Origin: Herbaspirillum hiltneri N3
GTDB taxonomy: Bacteria; Pseudomonadota; Gammaproteobacteria; Burkholderiales; Burkholderiaceae_D
Direction: 5' to 3'
Assembly (NCBI RefSeq): GCF_001267925.1
Contig: NZ_CP011409.1
Coordinates: 3,410,001 to 3,474,000 of the forward strand
DNA: 64,000 nt
The stretch's first letter is position 1, and each line of letters starts with the position of its first letter. The translations under genes and the position numbers were made by a program. This document shows, piece after piece, positions 37,643 through 46,902 of the stretch. The notes under the pieces are model-generated. The model was not told where the DNA came from, searched no databases, and saw only the letters and a program-made list of their open reading frames with translations.

Positions 37643-37759
37643 TTAAGGTACCGGCACTTTGTTGATGAACTTCCTCCTTTGCAACGCGCGCAGCAATAAT
37701 TCGGCGTCGCAGGGATTGTCTTCCACCAGCAGGATGTCGATCTTTTCAAAGCGGTCCAT
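37643..37759 (-). pseudogene. Truncated response-regulator receiver fragment (38 codons)
   Basis: A short frame reading MDRFEKIDILLVEDNPCDAE and continuing to LQRRKFINKVPVP, then TAA. This is beta-1, alpha-1 and the start of beta-2 of a receiver domain of the Rcp1-like type; the remaining roughly 100 residues, including the phosphorylatable Asp, are missing. It begins 14 nt inside the 3' end of the histidine kinase gene, the overlap expected for a cognate kinase-regulator pair. The next gene begins 20 nt downstream. It appears to be a deletion remnant. Confidence 0.75.
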
Positions 37760-39095
37760 GCGTCTGCTCCCCCGTTGCTGCAGGCAAGGTGAAATGGAAT
37801 GCCGCGCCTTCGCCGACCACACCCTCGGCCCAGACGCGACCGCCGTGGCGCGTGACGATGCGGTGCACGATCGCCAGGCCGACGCCGGTGCCTTCGAATT
37901 CGCTTGCGCGGTGCAGGCGCTGGAACACGCCGAACAGCTTGTTGTAGTAGCGCATGTCGAATCCGGCGCCGTTGTCGCGCACGGTGTAGATCAGCATGCC
38001 GTCGGCCAGCTCGGCGCTGACGTCGATCAGTATCTGCTCGCGCCTGGCGCTGAATTTGAGCGCGTTCGCCAGCAGATTGATCCACACCTGCCTGATCAGC
38101 GTGATGTCGCCTTCGACTGCCGGCAGGTCGCCCAGCCGCAAGGTGGCCGGCGACGTTGCCGCGCTGGCGGCGTCGTCGAAACAGGCCTGCGCCATCGCGG
38201 CCATGTCCAGATGGCCGTAGTTGAGTTCCTTGCGGCCGAGGCGTGAAAACTCCAGCAATTCATCGATCAGCCGTCCCATGTTGCGCGTGTTGTTGCGGAT
38301 CACCTGCAGCTTGCGCAAGCCCTCTTCATCGAGCTGATCGGCGGCATCTTCCTCCAGCATGCGCGCAAAGCCGTCCACCGCGCGCAGCGGGGCGCGCAGG
38401 TCATGCGAGACCGAATAGCTGAAGCTTTCCAGCTCCTTGTTGCTGGCCTCGAGCTTCTCGATGTTGCGCTGCAATTGGCGCGTCAGTTCACGGTTCGCAT
38501 CTTCAAGCTGGTTGCGCGCAAGGATCTCAAGTTTCAGCGCGCGGTTCAGTGCATGCAAGTGCCGGAAACCGGCGATCACGTCACCGCTCGGCGCCGGCAC
38601 TTCATGTTCCTGGGCGTTGCCTTGCTCCCGCAGCTGGTCGCTCAGCCGGCCCAGTTCATGCCGCTCTTTCTTGAGCTGCACGTAGGAGGTAATGTCTTCG
38701 GCGCGATGCATGATGTAGCGGACAGCGCCATCCTTGCCGAACACGGGGAAATTGGACGGGCTCCAGTAACGGGTTTCGAACCCCTTGCCGTCGGGATAGG
38801 GCACATCGTATTTCTGCATCGCCATCGCATGAGGCGCCTTGGTCGCCAGCACCCGCTCGAGCGAACTGCGCAGATTGGCCACGCCGTCGGCAGCCGGATC
38901 GTCGGGATTGTCGGGAAACACATCGAACAGATGGCGACCGACGATTTGTTCTCGCCTGGTCAGTGTCGCCTGCGAGTACGCATCGCTCACGGCGATGATG
39001 GTGAAGTCGGGCAGCAAGACCAGGAACAGCCCCGGCACCGATTCGAACAACAGTTGGAAATCCGTAATCTCCTTCTCGGAGACCTGTGAGTTCAT
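37746..39095 (-). CDS. PAS-containing sensor histidine kinase
   Basis: A 449-residue cytoplasmic kinase. A PAS domain occupies about 12-138 (FESVPGLFLVLLPDFTIIAV ... RAEDIT). It is followed by a coiled coil and a HisKA domain with the phospho-acceptor H231 in SYSVSHDLRAPL. HATPase_c has the N box INLLANALKFS, G1 DNGAGFD and G2 GTGVGLAI. No membrane segments. The C-terminal half resembles bacteriophytochrome kinases. Downstream are a truncated receiver and a REC-PAS-GGDEF-EAL protein, its likely partner. Confidence 0.9.
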   Translation of the reverse strand: MNSQVSEKEITDFQLLFESVPGLFLVLLPDFTIIAVSDAYSQATLTRREQIVGRHLFDVFPDNPDDPAADGVANLRSSLERVLATKAPHAMAMQKYDVPYPDGKGFETRYWSPSNFPVFGKDGAVRYIMHRAEDITSYVQLKKERHELGRLSDQLREQGNAQEHEVPAPSGDVIAGFRHLHALNRALKLEILARNQLEDANRELTRQLQRNIEKLEASNKELESFSYSVSHDLRAPLRAVDGFARMLEEDAADQLDEEGLRKLQVIRNNTRNMGRLIDELLEFSRLGRKELNYGHLDMAAMAQACFDDAASAATSPATLRLGDLPAVEGDITLIRQVWINLLANALKFSARREQILIDVSAELADGMLIYTVRDNGAGFDMRYYNKLFGVFQRLHRASEFEGTGVGLAIVHRIVTRHGGRVWAEGVVGEGAAFHFTLPAATGEQTHGPL

Positions 39096-39419
39096 CGTTT
39101 TTATCCGTACGAAAGATGCGTCAATGAGTCACGTCTTTTCGCCCCCGCTGCGGTCTTGCAAGTTTGTCAGTTTTGGGAAGCGAAGCGCCATCCGGGACAA
39201 TCGCCATTACCAATATGGCAATGTTATTTTTATGATTGTTATTAAGGTAATGGACGAGTCCAATGTACCTAATTGATAGTTACATTTCAAGCGTACGTTC
39301 GCGTTTTGATGAGCAATGTGCAAACCTTGTCTTTTAGTCAACCAAGGTCTGCGTAGTAGGTTGGAAAGCTGCCTGGGATGGGCGCTTGCGGGTGACGATC
39401 TTGTGCGTCGCGGCGTGAT
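39096..39419. other. 324-bp intergenic region between kinase and mdcH
   Basis: No gene visible. An AT-rich stretch at 39205-39290 could hold the promoter of the histidine kinase operon. A weak inverted repeat around GCAAACCTTG / CAAGGTCTGC (about 39317-39353) lies downstream of mdcH and might help end the mdc transcript, but it lacks a T run. Confidence 0.4.
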
Positions 39420-40352
39420 TCAGTCGAGCCGGCTACGTAACCAGTTCACTACCCCCGCAAGACTGCGGAAGTCGGAAACCGAGCGGCATTCGATGTGGGG
39501 ATGGCGTTCACGCAGCATGCGCGAGAGGGCCGAACCGGGCCCCAGTTCGAGCGCGACGCCGACGCCGCGTTCAGCGCAGGCGTCCATGCAGGACGACCAG
39601 CGTATCGTGTGCGTCAGCTGCTGCGCAAGCGTGCGGCGTGCCGACGGAATGTCATGAATTTCCAATCCCGACACTCCCGCCAGCACTGCGCAGGCAGGTT
39701 CGCGAAAATCCAATGCGTCCAGCGCTGCCGTGAACGGCGACAGCGCAGATTCCATCAGCGGCGTGTGCGACGCGATGCCGACCGGCAAAATTCCCGTCCT
39801 GGCGCCAAGACCTTCCAGTTCATTTGCCGCAGCCAGCAAGTCGTCGCTGCGACCGCCGGCGATGAGCGTATCGAAACCGGTGACGATCGCCACGAATGCG
39901 CCATGACGCCGCAACAGCTCCTCCACTTCGCCGGCCTCGACACCACCGACCGACATCAGGCCCTGATGCGGCGCTTGTGCCAGACTGGCATCCATGTACG
40001 CGGCACGCGCCGCAGCGAGATCGATAGCCTCGTTATCCGTAAGCGCGCCGGCGACGCCGTAGGCAGTCAGCTCGCCGATGCTGTAACCGGCAACCAGTGC
40101 AGGCGGCGGCAGCTCGTCGCGCAAAACACGCCAGGCCGCCAGGCCGGTCGCCACAATCAGCGGCTGTGCGTAGCGGTTGGCGAACAGCAATTGCGGATCG
40201 TGCAGAATCTCGTCGAGGGGACGGTCGAACCGGGTAGCGAGAACTTGCTCGCGCAGGATGTCCTGGCCTCGTGTATCGGCGCGCAGCAGATCGAACATCG
40301 CGGGATGCTGACCGCCCTGTCCCGGACAAAGAACGGCGAATCCTTGGCTCAT
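39420..40352 (-). CDS. mdcH: Malonate decarboxylase subunit epsilon (malonyl-CoA:ACP transacylase)
   Basis: A 310-residue FabD-like acyltransferase. The entry motif is VLCPGQGGQHPAMFDLL, the catalytic Ser91 is in GYSIGEL and the catalytic His in PVGIASHTPLM. In malonate decarboxylase it loads malonyl onto the prosthetic group of the MdcC carrier protein. Its ATG overlaps the mdcB stop. It is the last gene of the mdc operon. Confidence 0.92.
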   Translation of the reverse strand: MSQGFAVLCPGQGGQHPAMFDLLRADTRGQDILREQVLATRFDRPLDEILHDPQLLFANRYAQPLIVATGLAAWRVLRDELPPPALVAGYSIGELTAYGVAGALTDNEAIDLAAARAAYMDASLAQAPHQGLMSVGGVEAGEVEELLRRHGAFVAIVTGFDTLIAGGRSDDLLAAANELEGLGARTGILPVGIASHTPLMESALSPFTAALDALDFREPACAVLAGVSGLEIHDIPSARRTLAQQLTHTIRWSSCMDACAERGVGVALELGPGSALSRMLRERHPHIECRSVSDFRSLAGVVNWLRSRLD

Positions 40353-41290
40353 GCCGCGAGCTCGCCACCGCACGCCGCGTGGATCAGGCAAGCCGCCGCC
40401 AGCAGATCGGCGGCGCCGCCGGGCGACAGGCGGTGCTCGACAAATTCATGATGAATCGCCTCCGCTCGCGCCTGCCATGCCCCATCAGAAGTGCCCCCTT
40501 GCGCCAGGAAATCGCGACTGCGTTGCTGCACCAGGGCCGCACCGGCAGCGCCGCCGCGGTGATAGACGTTGGTATCGCTGACATGCGCCATCAGGGCAAA
40601 CAAGGCGTCGGTCTTGGCGCAATGCCAGTCGCGCCCGGCCGCAAGCGTGGCCTGCAATTGCGGCAAGGCGATCTCGAATACGGAAGGAAAACCGAGCGCC
40701 CCTTCTTCCCGCGCACCGCCAACGGCGTGACGCGCGGCGACACGCAAGCCGTGGCTGGCGGGTTCTTCACGACCGCCCTTTGAATTGGTGTGTCCCGTCA
40801 ACGCATCGCCCCAACGGATCAGCAGGGTCGCGCGAATCGCTTGCGGCGACAACATCATTTCCTGGCCGCGACAGCAGGCAATCGACGCGCTCAGCATGCC
40901 CAGGCAAAAGATCGCGCCGCGATGCGTATTGATGCCGCCGGTCGCCCTGAGCATGCGCTGCTCGGCTTCGATGCCAAGGCGCTTGAGTTCGGTGAAGGAC
41001 GCGCCCGCCATGCCGGCGGTGGCGATATCGGAAAAATAACGGCGCAGCGAAAACAGGCTGCGCATGAAAGTCGAGGCATCCATGTCATCGTGGCTGCCCT
41101 TGTCGACCGGCGAGACCAGGCCCGGTTTGGGATACAGCGTCAGTTCCTGATGCAGGCTGCGCAACGCCATGCGCGCGAGCTCACGGCAGAAAGCTTGCTG
41201 CCGGCGCTGGCGGCGGCGCCGTTCGGTGTAATGCATCGCCACCGGCAAGCGCATGGCGGGCAAGGTAACGAGGTGATCTACGCCGCGCAC
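40349..41290 (-). CDS. mdcB: Triphosphoribosyl-dephospho-CoA synthase
   Basis: A 313-residue CitG/MdcB protein that makes the 2'-(5''-triphosphoribosyl)-3'-dephospho-CoA precursor from dephospho-CoA and ATP. Family blocks are ELTLYPKPGLVSPVDKGSHD, ATGGINTHRGAIFCLGMLSA and HVSDTNVYHRGG. The start at 41290 overlaps mdcG by 13 nt; later ATGs at 41254 or 41236 are possible. Confidence 0.9.
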   Translation of the reverse strand: MRGVDHLVTLPAMRLPVAMHYTERRRRQRRQQAFCRELARMALRSLHQELTLYPKPGLVSPVDKGSHDDMDASTFMRSLFSLRRYFSDIATAGMAGASFTELKRLGIEAEQRMLRATGGINTHRGAIFCLGMLSASIACCRGQEMMLSPQAIRATLLIRWGDALTGHTNSKGGREEPASHGLRVAARHAVGGAREEGALGFPSVFEIALPQLQATLAAGRDWHCAKTDALFALMAHVSDTNVYHRGGAAGAALVQQRSRDFLAQGGTSDGAWQARAEAIHHEFVEHRLSPGGAADLLAAACLIHAACGGELAA

Positions 41291-41970
41291 GCGTGCTCCT
41301 CCAGTGCGGCCAGCAATTCATCCACCCGCTGCAAGGCAACGCCGCTGCCGTGCTTGACCAGCACGCGGTTGTCGGACCTGCCGCAGGCTTGCGCCCATTC
41401 TTTCCATGCCACCGCATGGCCGGAGGGGAAGGCAATCTCGCCATCCAGCGGCAAGCGCAGGGCGTGCCGCTGCAGCAAGGACACGCCATGCTCCAGTTGC
41501 AACCTGTCCTGCGGTGAAAACAGCACGTCGATATCCGACGCCGGGCGCAAATAGGAAAGTCCGGTGAGCGCCTGCAAAGCCAGCGAACCGTACACGCGAA
41601 TCGTCAGTCCTTGCGCCGCGATCTGGTCATGCATGACGCGCAGATCATCCCGCCATTGCGATCCGGCATGTTCGATAACATCGGCAATCTCCAGCGGCGC
41701 ACGCATCTCCCGCACGCCCTGCAGGGCGACGCGCAAGGCCACGCGCAATTTGACGCCGTCCCGATCAGGCGGCAAGGCAATGCCGAGACAGATCTCGCCG
41801 GATGCGCAATCGGCATCACGGCGACGGATCACCGCCGGCCAATCGTGCTGCCGCCAGCGCTGCACGGCGAAGCGATGTTCATCGGCCACGCGCGCGAGCG
41901 CATCGAGCCAACCGGCCTCGTTGAGCCAGGCCAGTCCGTGGCGGGCGGACAATTCAGAGCGGCTTGACAT
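41278..41970 (-). CDS. mdcG: Malonate decarboxylase holo-ACP synthase (phosphoribosyl-dephospho-CoA transferase)
   Basis: A 230-residue MdcG nucleotidyltransferase that attaches the prosthetic group to the MdcC carrier serine. The polymerase-beta-like site is VYGSLALQALTGLSYLRPASDIDVLF (G-S...D-x-D). It starts at 41970, overlapping mdcE by 17 nt, and ends within the start of mdcB. Confidence 0.88.
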   Translation of the reverse strand: MSSRSELSARHGLAWLNEAGWLDALARVADEHRFAVQRWRQHDWPAVIRRRDADCASGEICLGIALPPDRDGVKLRVALRVALQGVREMRAPLEIADVIEHAGSQWRDDLRVMHDQIAAQGLTIRVYGSLALQALTGLSYLRPASDIDVLFSPQDRLQLEHGVSLLQRHALRLPLDGEIAFPSGHAVAWKEWAQACGRSDNRVLVKHGSGVALQRVDELLAALEEHACAA

Positions 41971-42670
41971 CGCTGCCGCTGACGATGGCGTCAACCACGC
42001 GCTGCGACCAGTTGCGGCCGCCGCGCTGCAAGCCGACCGCTGCGCGCCGGTCGGTATCTTCCGCCGTAGCCAGCGCTTGCGCCAATTGAACTGCCAGATC
42101 GCCATTCCAGATCTCGGCGACGCCACCCATGCGATGATAATTTTCAGGACCGGGAGCGAATACCGGGTTGCTCCTGGCCAATTCGACCAGGCGCTCTTCC
42201 GGCACCTTGGTGATGCGCGCCATCGCCGGCAAGCCCATCACGCGAATCGTCGCGTTCGGCAGCGCATAGCAGGCATCCGCCATCAGGCCGCTGGTGATGA
42301 AGCCGCCTGACAACGCCTGGTCATAGACCAGGCCGATGATCTTGTGGCCCTCGCGGCGCGCGAGGTCGATACATTTGCCGAGATGCGCCATGTAGCTGTT
42401 GATCCCGAGCATCTCGTCGCGGTGGCGCAGCCGCTGGCCTTGCGTGTCGACCAGGATGACGATGGCGCGGCCGGGGTGTTCGCGTACGGTATTCAGGATG
42501 GCCTGCGCCTGCGACAAGGCGATCTCGATGCCGATCGGCGTGTGGCCGGTGGTGCCGACGATGGCGACAACCTCGCCGTCGACCTGGGCCGTGCCGGACA
42601 GGAAGTCGGCTTTCTCGGTAATGCTGTGGCCTTGCGGGAATAGATCGTCCGCCAGTGTTTGCCAGCTCAT
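41954..42670 (-). CDS. mdcE: Malonate decarboxylase subunit gamma (MdcE)
   Basis: A 238-residue carboxyltransferase-like subunit that, with MdcD, decarboxylates malonyl-S-ACP to acetyl-S-ACP. Crotonase-type blocks are IVGTTGHTPIGIEIALSQAQ, IVILVDTQGQRLRHRDEMLG, YDQALSGGFITSGLMAD and MARITKVPEERL. It overlaps mdcD by 4 nt (ATGA) and mdcG by 17 nt. Confidence 0.92.
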   Translation of the reverse strand: MSWQTLADDLFPQGHSITEKADFLSGTAQVDGEVVAIVGTTGHTPIGIEIALSQAQAILNTVREHPGRAIVILVDTQGQRLRHRDEMLGINSYMAHLGKCIDLARREGHKIIGLVYDQALSGGFITSGLMADACYALPNATIRVMGLPAMARITKVPEERLVELARSNPVFAPGPENYHRMGGVAEIWNGDLAVQLAQALATAEDTDRRAAVGLQRGGRNWSQRVVDAIVSGSDVKPL

Positions 42671-43569
42671 GCTTGCCCCTTCACGCGATGCGGTTCCGCC
42701 AGTGCCGTGAACGCGGCGGCCTCCAGCATGGCGATGTCTTGCGGCTTGCCGATGCCGAGGCGCTGCCAGATTTCCAGCGGATCGGCGGCGTCGCCGAAGC
42801 GCGCAATGCGCTGCTCCAGCATGGCTTGCTCGGCTTCCAATGCCTGCAGGCTCAGCGCCGTCGGATTGTTCTTGAACGCCTTCAGCGCCTGCGTAGCGGC
42901 GGTCCGGAAGGCTGCGGTATCGTCGGCGACGATGCCGTGGCAATCGCCGAGCAGGTAGCGGTGCTTGCCGCCGGTAGTGCGCCAGACCAGCGCGCGATCG
43001 CGCGAGTCGAATTCTTCGACGCCGTTGGCGGTCTCGATGACTTCCGGTCCGGACATCGCCAGGCGTCCTTCTTCGGACATGATGATGGCGTTGGCGCAGC
43101 GCGCGACGATGCCCATGCCGCCGAAGCAGCCGTTGGACCCGCCCACCAGCACGATCACGGGAATGCCCGCTGCGCGCGTGTCCAGCACGGCGCGCATCAC
43201 TTCGGAAACCGCGATCAGGCCGGCGTTGGCTTCGTGCAGACGCACACCGCCGGTTTCCAGCAACAGGAGGATGCCCTCGGCGCGTTCCTGCACCGCGCGC
43301 TTGAGCAGGCCGACCAGCTTGGCGCCGTGCACTTCGCCGACCGCGCCGCCCATGAAACCGCCCTCCTGCGCGACGGCGAATACCTTGGCGCCGTTGAGCG
43401 CACCGCGCCCCACCACGACGCCGTCGTCGAACGACACCGGCGCATCGAGCTGGCCCAGGTGCGGACTGACGATGCGTTTCGACGGCGGCAGGAATTCTTC
43501 GAAGCTGCCGGCGTCAAGCACCTGCGCGATGCGTTCGCGCGCGTTGGCTTCCAAATAGCTGGATGTCAT
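42667..43569 (-). CDS. mdcD: Malonate decarboxylase subunit beta (MdcD)
   Basis: A 300-residue carboxyltransferase-type subunit: FDDGVVVGRGALNGAKVFAV, GGAVGEVHGAKLVGLLKRAV, LLLLETGGVRLHEANAGL and GGSNGCFGGMGI are the oxyanion-hole/acyl-binding blocks shared with AccD-type proteins. It partners MdcE. It overlaps mdcC by 4 nt and mdcE by 4 nt. Confidence 0.93.
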   Translation of the reverse strand: MTSSYLEANARERIAQVLDAGSFEEFLPPSKRIVSPHLGQLDAPVSFDDGVVVGRGALNGAKVFAVAQEGGFMGGAVGEVHGAKLVGLLKRAVQERAEGILLLLETGGVRLHEANAGLIAVSEVMRAVLDTRAAGIPVIVLVGGSNGCFGGMGIVARCANAIIMSEEGRLAMSGPEVIETANGVEEFDSRDRALVWRTTGGKHRYLLGDCHGIVADDTAAFRTAATQALKAFKNNPTALSLQALEAEQAMLEQRIARFGDAADPLEIWQRLGIGKPQDIAMLEAAAFTALAEPHRVKGQA

Positions 43570-43877
43570 TTTGCCTCCACAACAGATTCCACCGCCTGAT
43601 CCAGACGCAAGCTGACCACTGCCGGCGTGGCGCCCATGTCGTTGATCGAGATACGCGTGTCGGCCAGTTGCCAGCGCTTGTTGAAGTCGCCGATGACGGC
43701 TTCCCAGATGGCGCCGAAACCGCGCGCCGCGGTTTTGATCTCGATGGCGCAACCGCCCTGCAGGTCGGCCGATTCGATCAGCACCTCGAGGTTGCCGGAA
43801 CTGACTACGCCGACCAGCTCGGCCTTGGCGGAGAGCTTGCGGGTGCCGTTTTCAAAACGATAGTTCAAGGTTTCCAT
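43566..43877 (-). CDS. mdcC: Malonate decarboxylase acyl carrier protein (delta subunit)
   Basis: A 103-residue carrier protein. The prosthetic-group serine should be in VGVVSSGNLEVLIE, probably S27 by comparison with other MdcC proteins (S26 adjacent). The rest (IEIKTAARGFGAIWEAVIGD, LADTRISINDMGATPAVVSL) is colinear with the family. It starts 1 nt after mdcA's stop and overlaps mdcD by 4 nt. Confidence 0.92.
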   Translation of the reverse strand: METLNYRFENGTRKLSAKAELVGVVSSGNLEVLIESADLQGGCAIEIKTAARGFGAIWEAVIGDFNKRWQLADTRISINDMGATPAVVSLRLDQAVESVVEAK

Positions 43878-43878
43878 A

Positions 43879-45546
43879 TCACCAGTTCCTGAAACGTTTG
43901 GGCGGGTTGTACAGGCCGCCGGAAGTGCGCACCAGATCTTTCATGTTCTTGGCGGCGAGCAGGTCGCGCGTGGCGAGACGCTTGTCGATGCCCAGGTCTT
44001 CGGCGCGGCGGATGATGCCCCGGTCACGCAAATTCTCGACCATGCGCTTGTCGCGCGCCAGGCCGACGGGCGTGTAACCGGCGACGCCGCGGATGGCCTG
44101 CTCGCGCTCTTCTTCGGTACGGCAGAGCAGCAGATTTGCGATGCCTTCTTCGGTGAGGATGTGCGTGACGTCGTCGCCGTAGATCATCACCGGCGGGATC
44201 GGCATGTTGGCCTGCTCGGCCAGTTGCCAGGCGTCGAGGCGGTCGACGAAGGCCGGCTGCATGTGTTCGCGGAAGGTTTCCACGGTCTGCACCACCAGCT
44301 TCTGGCCGCGCGGGATGGTGTTCTTGCCCGCCCGCGCCTGTTGACCCGCCTTGAGCCAAGCCGAACTGGCATGACGGCGGCCGCGTGCATCGGCGCCCAT
44401 GTTGGGAGCACCGCCGAAGCCAGCGATGCGGCCCAGTGTCGCGGTCGATGAATTGCCCTGCAAGTCGATCTGCAGCGTCGAGCCGATGAACATGTCGCAG
44501 GCGTAGTGACCGGCCGTTTGCGAGAACGCGCGGTTGCTGCGCATGGAGCCGTCCGGTCCGATGAAGAAGATGTCGGGACGCGCACGGATGTAGTCTTCCA
44601 TGCCCAGTTCGGAGCCAAAGGAATGCACCGATTCGACAAAGCCCGCTTCAATCGCGGGGATCAGCGCCGGATGCGGATTGAGCGCCCAGTGCTTGCAGAT
44701 CTTGCCGCGCAGGCCGAGGGATTCGCCATAGGTCGGCAGGATCAGCTCGATGGCTGCGGTATCGAAGCCGATGCCGTGGTTCAGGCGCTGGACTTCGTAT
44801 TCGGCGTAGATGCCCTTGATGGCCATCATCGCCATGAGCACCTGAATCTCGGAGATTTGCGCCGGGTCGCGCGTAAACAGAGGCTCGATGTAATGTGGCG
44901 TCGGCGCCTTGGTCACGAAGCTGACCCAGTCGGCCGGGATGTCGATGCGCGGCAGCACGTCCACGATTTCATTGACCTGGGCGATGACGATGCCGCTGCT
45001 GAAGGTGGTCGCCTCGACGATGGCGGGCGTGTCCTCGGTGTTGGGACCGGTATACAGATTGCCATGGCGATCCGCCGCCTGCGCCGCCACTAGGGCGACG
45101 CGCGGCGTCAGGTCGACGAAATAGCGGCCGAACAATTCCAGATAGGTATGGATCGCACCGATGTTGAGTTTGCCGGCGGACGCCAGCTTGGCCAACCGGC
45201 CGGCCTGGGGACCGGAGAAGGAAAAGTCCAGTTTCGAGGCGATGCCTTTTTCGAACACGTCCAGATGCTCCGGCAAGGCCAGCACCGAAAACAGCATGTG
45301 CAAGTCGTGCACACGCGCGGGGTCCAGCCCGGCCAGCGCCTTCGACAGGAAGTCGGCCTGCTTCTGGTTATTGCCTTCGAGGCAGACGCGGTCGCCCGAT
45401 TCGATGACCGCGTACAACAGATCGGCAATGCGCGCCGCCGGCAACAGCTTTCCTTCGAGCGCGTTGCCTAACGCGCTGCTTGCGCGCGCCAGGCGTTCAT
45501 TGCGATTGGTTTGCCGACGATTCCAGACGTGGTCGGTGGCGGACAT
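43879..45546 (-). CDS. mdcA: Malonate decarboxylase subunit alpha (acetyl-S-ACP:malonate ACP transferase)
   Basis: A 555-residue CoA-transferase-like subunit that exchanges acetyl for malonyl on the carrier protein. Blocks such as RNERLARASSALGNALEGKL, IESGDRVCLEGNNQKQADFL, RVALVAAQAADRHGNLYTGP and RIAGFGGAPNMGADARGRRH identify MdcA. Full length. First mdc gene, directly after the TRAP large permease with essentially no gap. Confidence 0.95.
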   Translation of the reverse strand: MSATDHVWNRRQTNRNERLARASSALGNALEGKLLPAARIADLLYAVIESGDRVCLEGNNQKQADFLSKALAGLDPARVHDLHMLFSVLALPEHLDVFEKGIASKLDFSFSGPQAGRLAKLASAGKLNIGAIHTYLELFGRYFVDLTPRVALVAAQAADRHGNLYTGPNTEDTPAIVEATTFSSGIVIAQVNEIVDVLPRIDIPADWVSFVTKAPTPHYIEPLFTRDPAQISEIQVLMAMMAIKGIYAEYEVQRLNHGIGFDTAAIELILPTYGESLGLRGKICKHWALNPHPALIPAIEAGFVESVHSFGSELGMEDYIRARPDIFFIGPDGSMRSNRAFSQTAGHYACDMFIGSTLQIDLQGNSSTATLGRIAGFGGAPNMGADARGRRHASSAWLKAGQQARAGKNTIPRGQKLVVQTVETFREHMQPAFVDRLDAWQLAEQANMPIPPVMIYGDDVTHILTEEGIANLLLCRTEEEREQAIRGVAGYTPVGLARDKRMVENLRDRGIIRRAEDLGIDKRLATRDLLAAKNMKDLVRTSGGLYNPPKRFRNW

Positions 45547-46902
45547 TTACTTCACTCCCATGATGATGTCGGGCAAGCCGGTGGCGATGCCCGGGAAAAT
45601 GCACAGCAGGATCACGGCCAGAAACATCAGCGCCAGGAACGGGATCGTGCCTTTGATCACTTCCGACAACGGGATGTCGGGCGCGATGTTCTTGATCACG
45701 AACAGGTTCAGCCCTACCGGCGGATGGATCAGTCCCATTTCCATGACCACGGTCATGACGATGCCGAACCAGATCAGGTCAAACCCGGCTTCGCGCAACG
45801 GCGGCAGGATGATCGGCGCGGTCATCAGGATGATCGACACCGGCGGCAGGAAGAAGCCGAGCACGATCACCATCAGCAGGATCACCGCCAGCAGCAGCCA
45901 TTTCGACAAGTGCATGTCCACCACCCACTGCGCCGCCGACTGGCTGATGTGCAGGTAGCTCATCACGTAGGAATACAGCAGCGACATGCCGATGATCAGC
46001 AGCAGCATGCCCGATTCCTTGATGGTCGAGCTGAGGAAAGGCACCAGTTCGCGCGGCTTGTAGATGCGATACACCACCGCAATCAGCACGATGGCCAGCA
46101 AGGCTCCCAGGCCGGCAGTCTCGGAAGGCGTTGCAAAGCCGCCGTACAGCGCCACCATCACGCCGATCAGCAGGATCAGGAAAGGCAGCACGCGCGGCAG
46201 CATTTCCACCTTTTGCGCCAGCGTGAAATGCTCGTCGTCGAGATAGGCCGACTTCGCGCCGCCGCCGGTATAGATGGCGTGGGCAAGGCGGTATTCCTTG
46301 CGGGCGCGGTACATGGCATAGCCGGCGAACAGGATCACCAGCAACACGCCCGGCCCGATGCCGGCGAGGAACAGGCGTCCCAGCGACTGCTCGGCTGCCA
46401 CGGCGTACAGGATCATGGTGATCGAGGGCGGCAACAAAATGCCCAGCGTGCCGCCGGCGGCGATGATGCCTGCGGCAAACCCGGGCGAGTAGCCGCGACG
46501 GCGCATTTCCGGAATCCCGGCCGAACCGATGGCCGAGCAGGTTGCCGGCGACGAGCCCGCCATCGCCGCGAACAAGGCGCAGGCAAACACGTTGGCGATG
46601 CCGAGGCCGCCCGGCACGCGATTCAACCAGGCGTGGATGGCCGAGTACAAGTCCTTGCCGGCAGGTGATTTGCCGATGGCCGCTCCCTTCAGGATGAACA
46701 GCGGAATCGACAGCAAGGTGATGGAAGCGATTTCTTCGTAGACGTTTTGCGTGACGGTATCGAGCGAGGATGCCGGCATGAAGAAATACATGAACGAGGT
46801 CGCCACCACACCCAGCGCAAATGCGATCGGCATGCCCGAGCACATCACGAGGATGGTGACGATCCCGTACAGGGAACCGAGGACTAAAGGCGTCAGCGTC
46901 AT
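45547..46902 (-). CDS. TRAP transporter large permease (DctM-like), putative malonate transporter
   Basis: A 451-residue protein with about 12 hydrophobic segments and DctM blocks FALGVVATSFMYFFMPAS, AAMAGSSPATCSAIGSAGIP, GGTLGILLPPSITMILYAVA and IHPPVGLNLFVIK. The operon position directly before mdcA suggests it imports malonate or a related dicarboxylate with Na+. It replaces the MdcLM carrier seen in other mdc operons. It overlaps the small permease by 4 nt. Confidence 0.9.
   Translation of the reverse strand: MTLTPLVLGSLYGIVTILVMCSGMPIAFALGVVATSFMYFFMPASSLDTVTQNVYEEIASITLLSIPLFILKGAAIGKSPAGKDLYSAIHAWLNRVPGGLGIANVFACALFAAMAGSSPATCSAIGSAGIPEMRRRGYSPGFAAGIIAAGGTLGILLPPSITMILYAVAAEQSLGRLFLAGIGPGVLLVILFAGYAMYRARKEYRLAHAIYTGGGAKSAYLDDEHFTLAQKVEMLPRVLPFLILLIGVMVALYGGFATPSETAGLGALLAIVLIAVVYRIYKPRELVPFLSSTIKESGMLLLIIGMSLLYSYVMSYLHISQSAAQWVVDMHLSKWLLLAVILLMVIVLGFFLPPVSIILMTAPIILPPLREAGFDLIWFGIVMTVVMEMGLIHPPVGLNLFVIKNIAPDIPLSEVIKGTIPFLALMFLAVILLCIFPGIATGLPDIIMGVK

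Noticed and set aside
37624..38085. Longer N-terminus for the REC-PAS-GGDEF-EAL protein
   Set aside because: The upstream 154 codons translate the kinase and receiver-fragment genes in the wrong frame (long Arg-rich stretches); the receiver domain starts cleanly at 37623.
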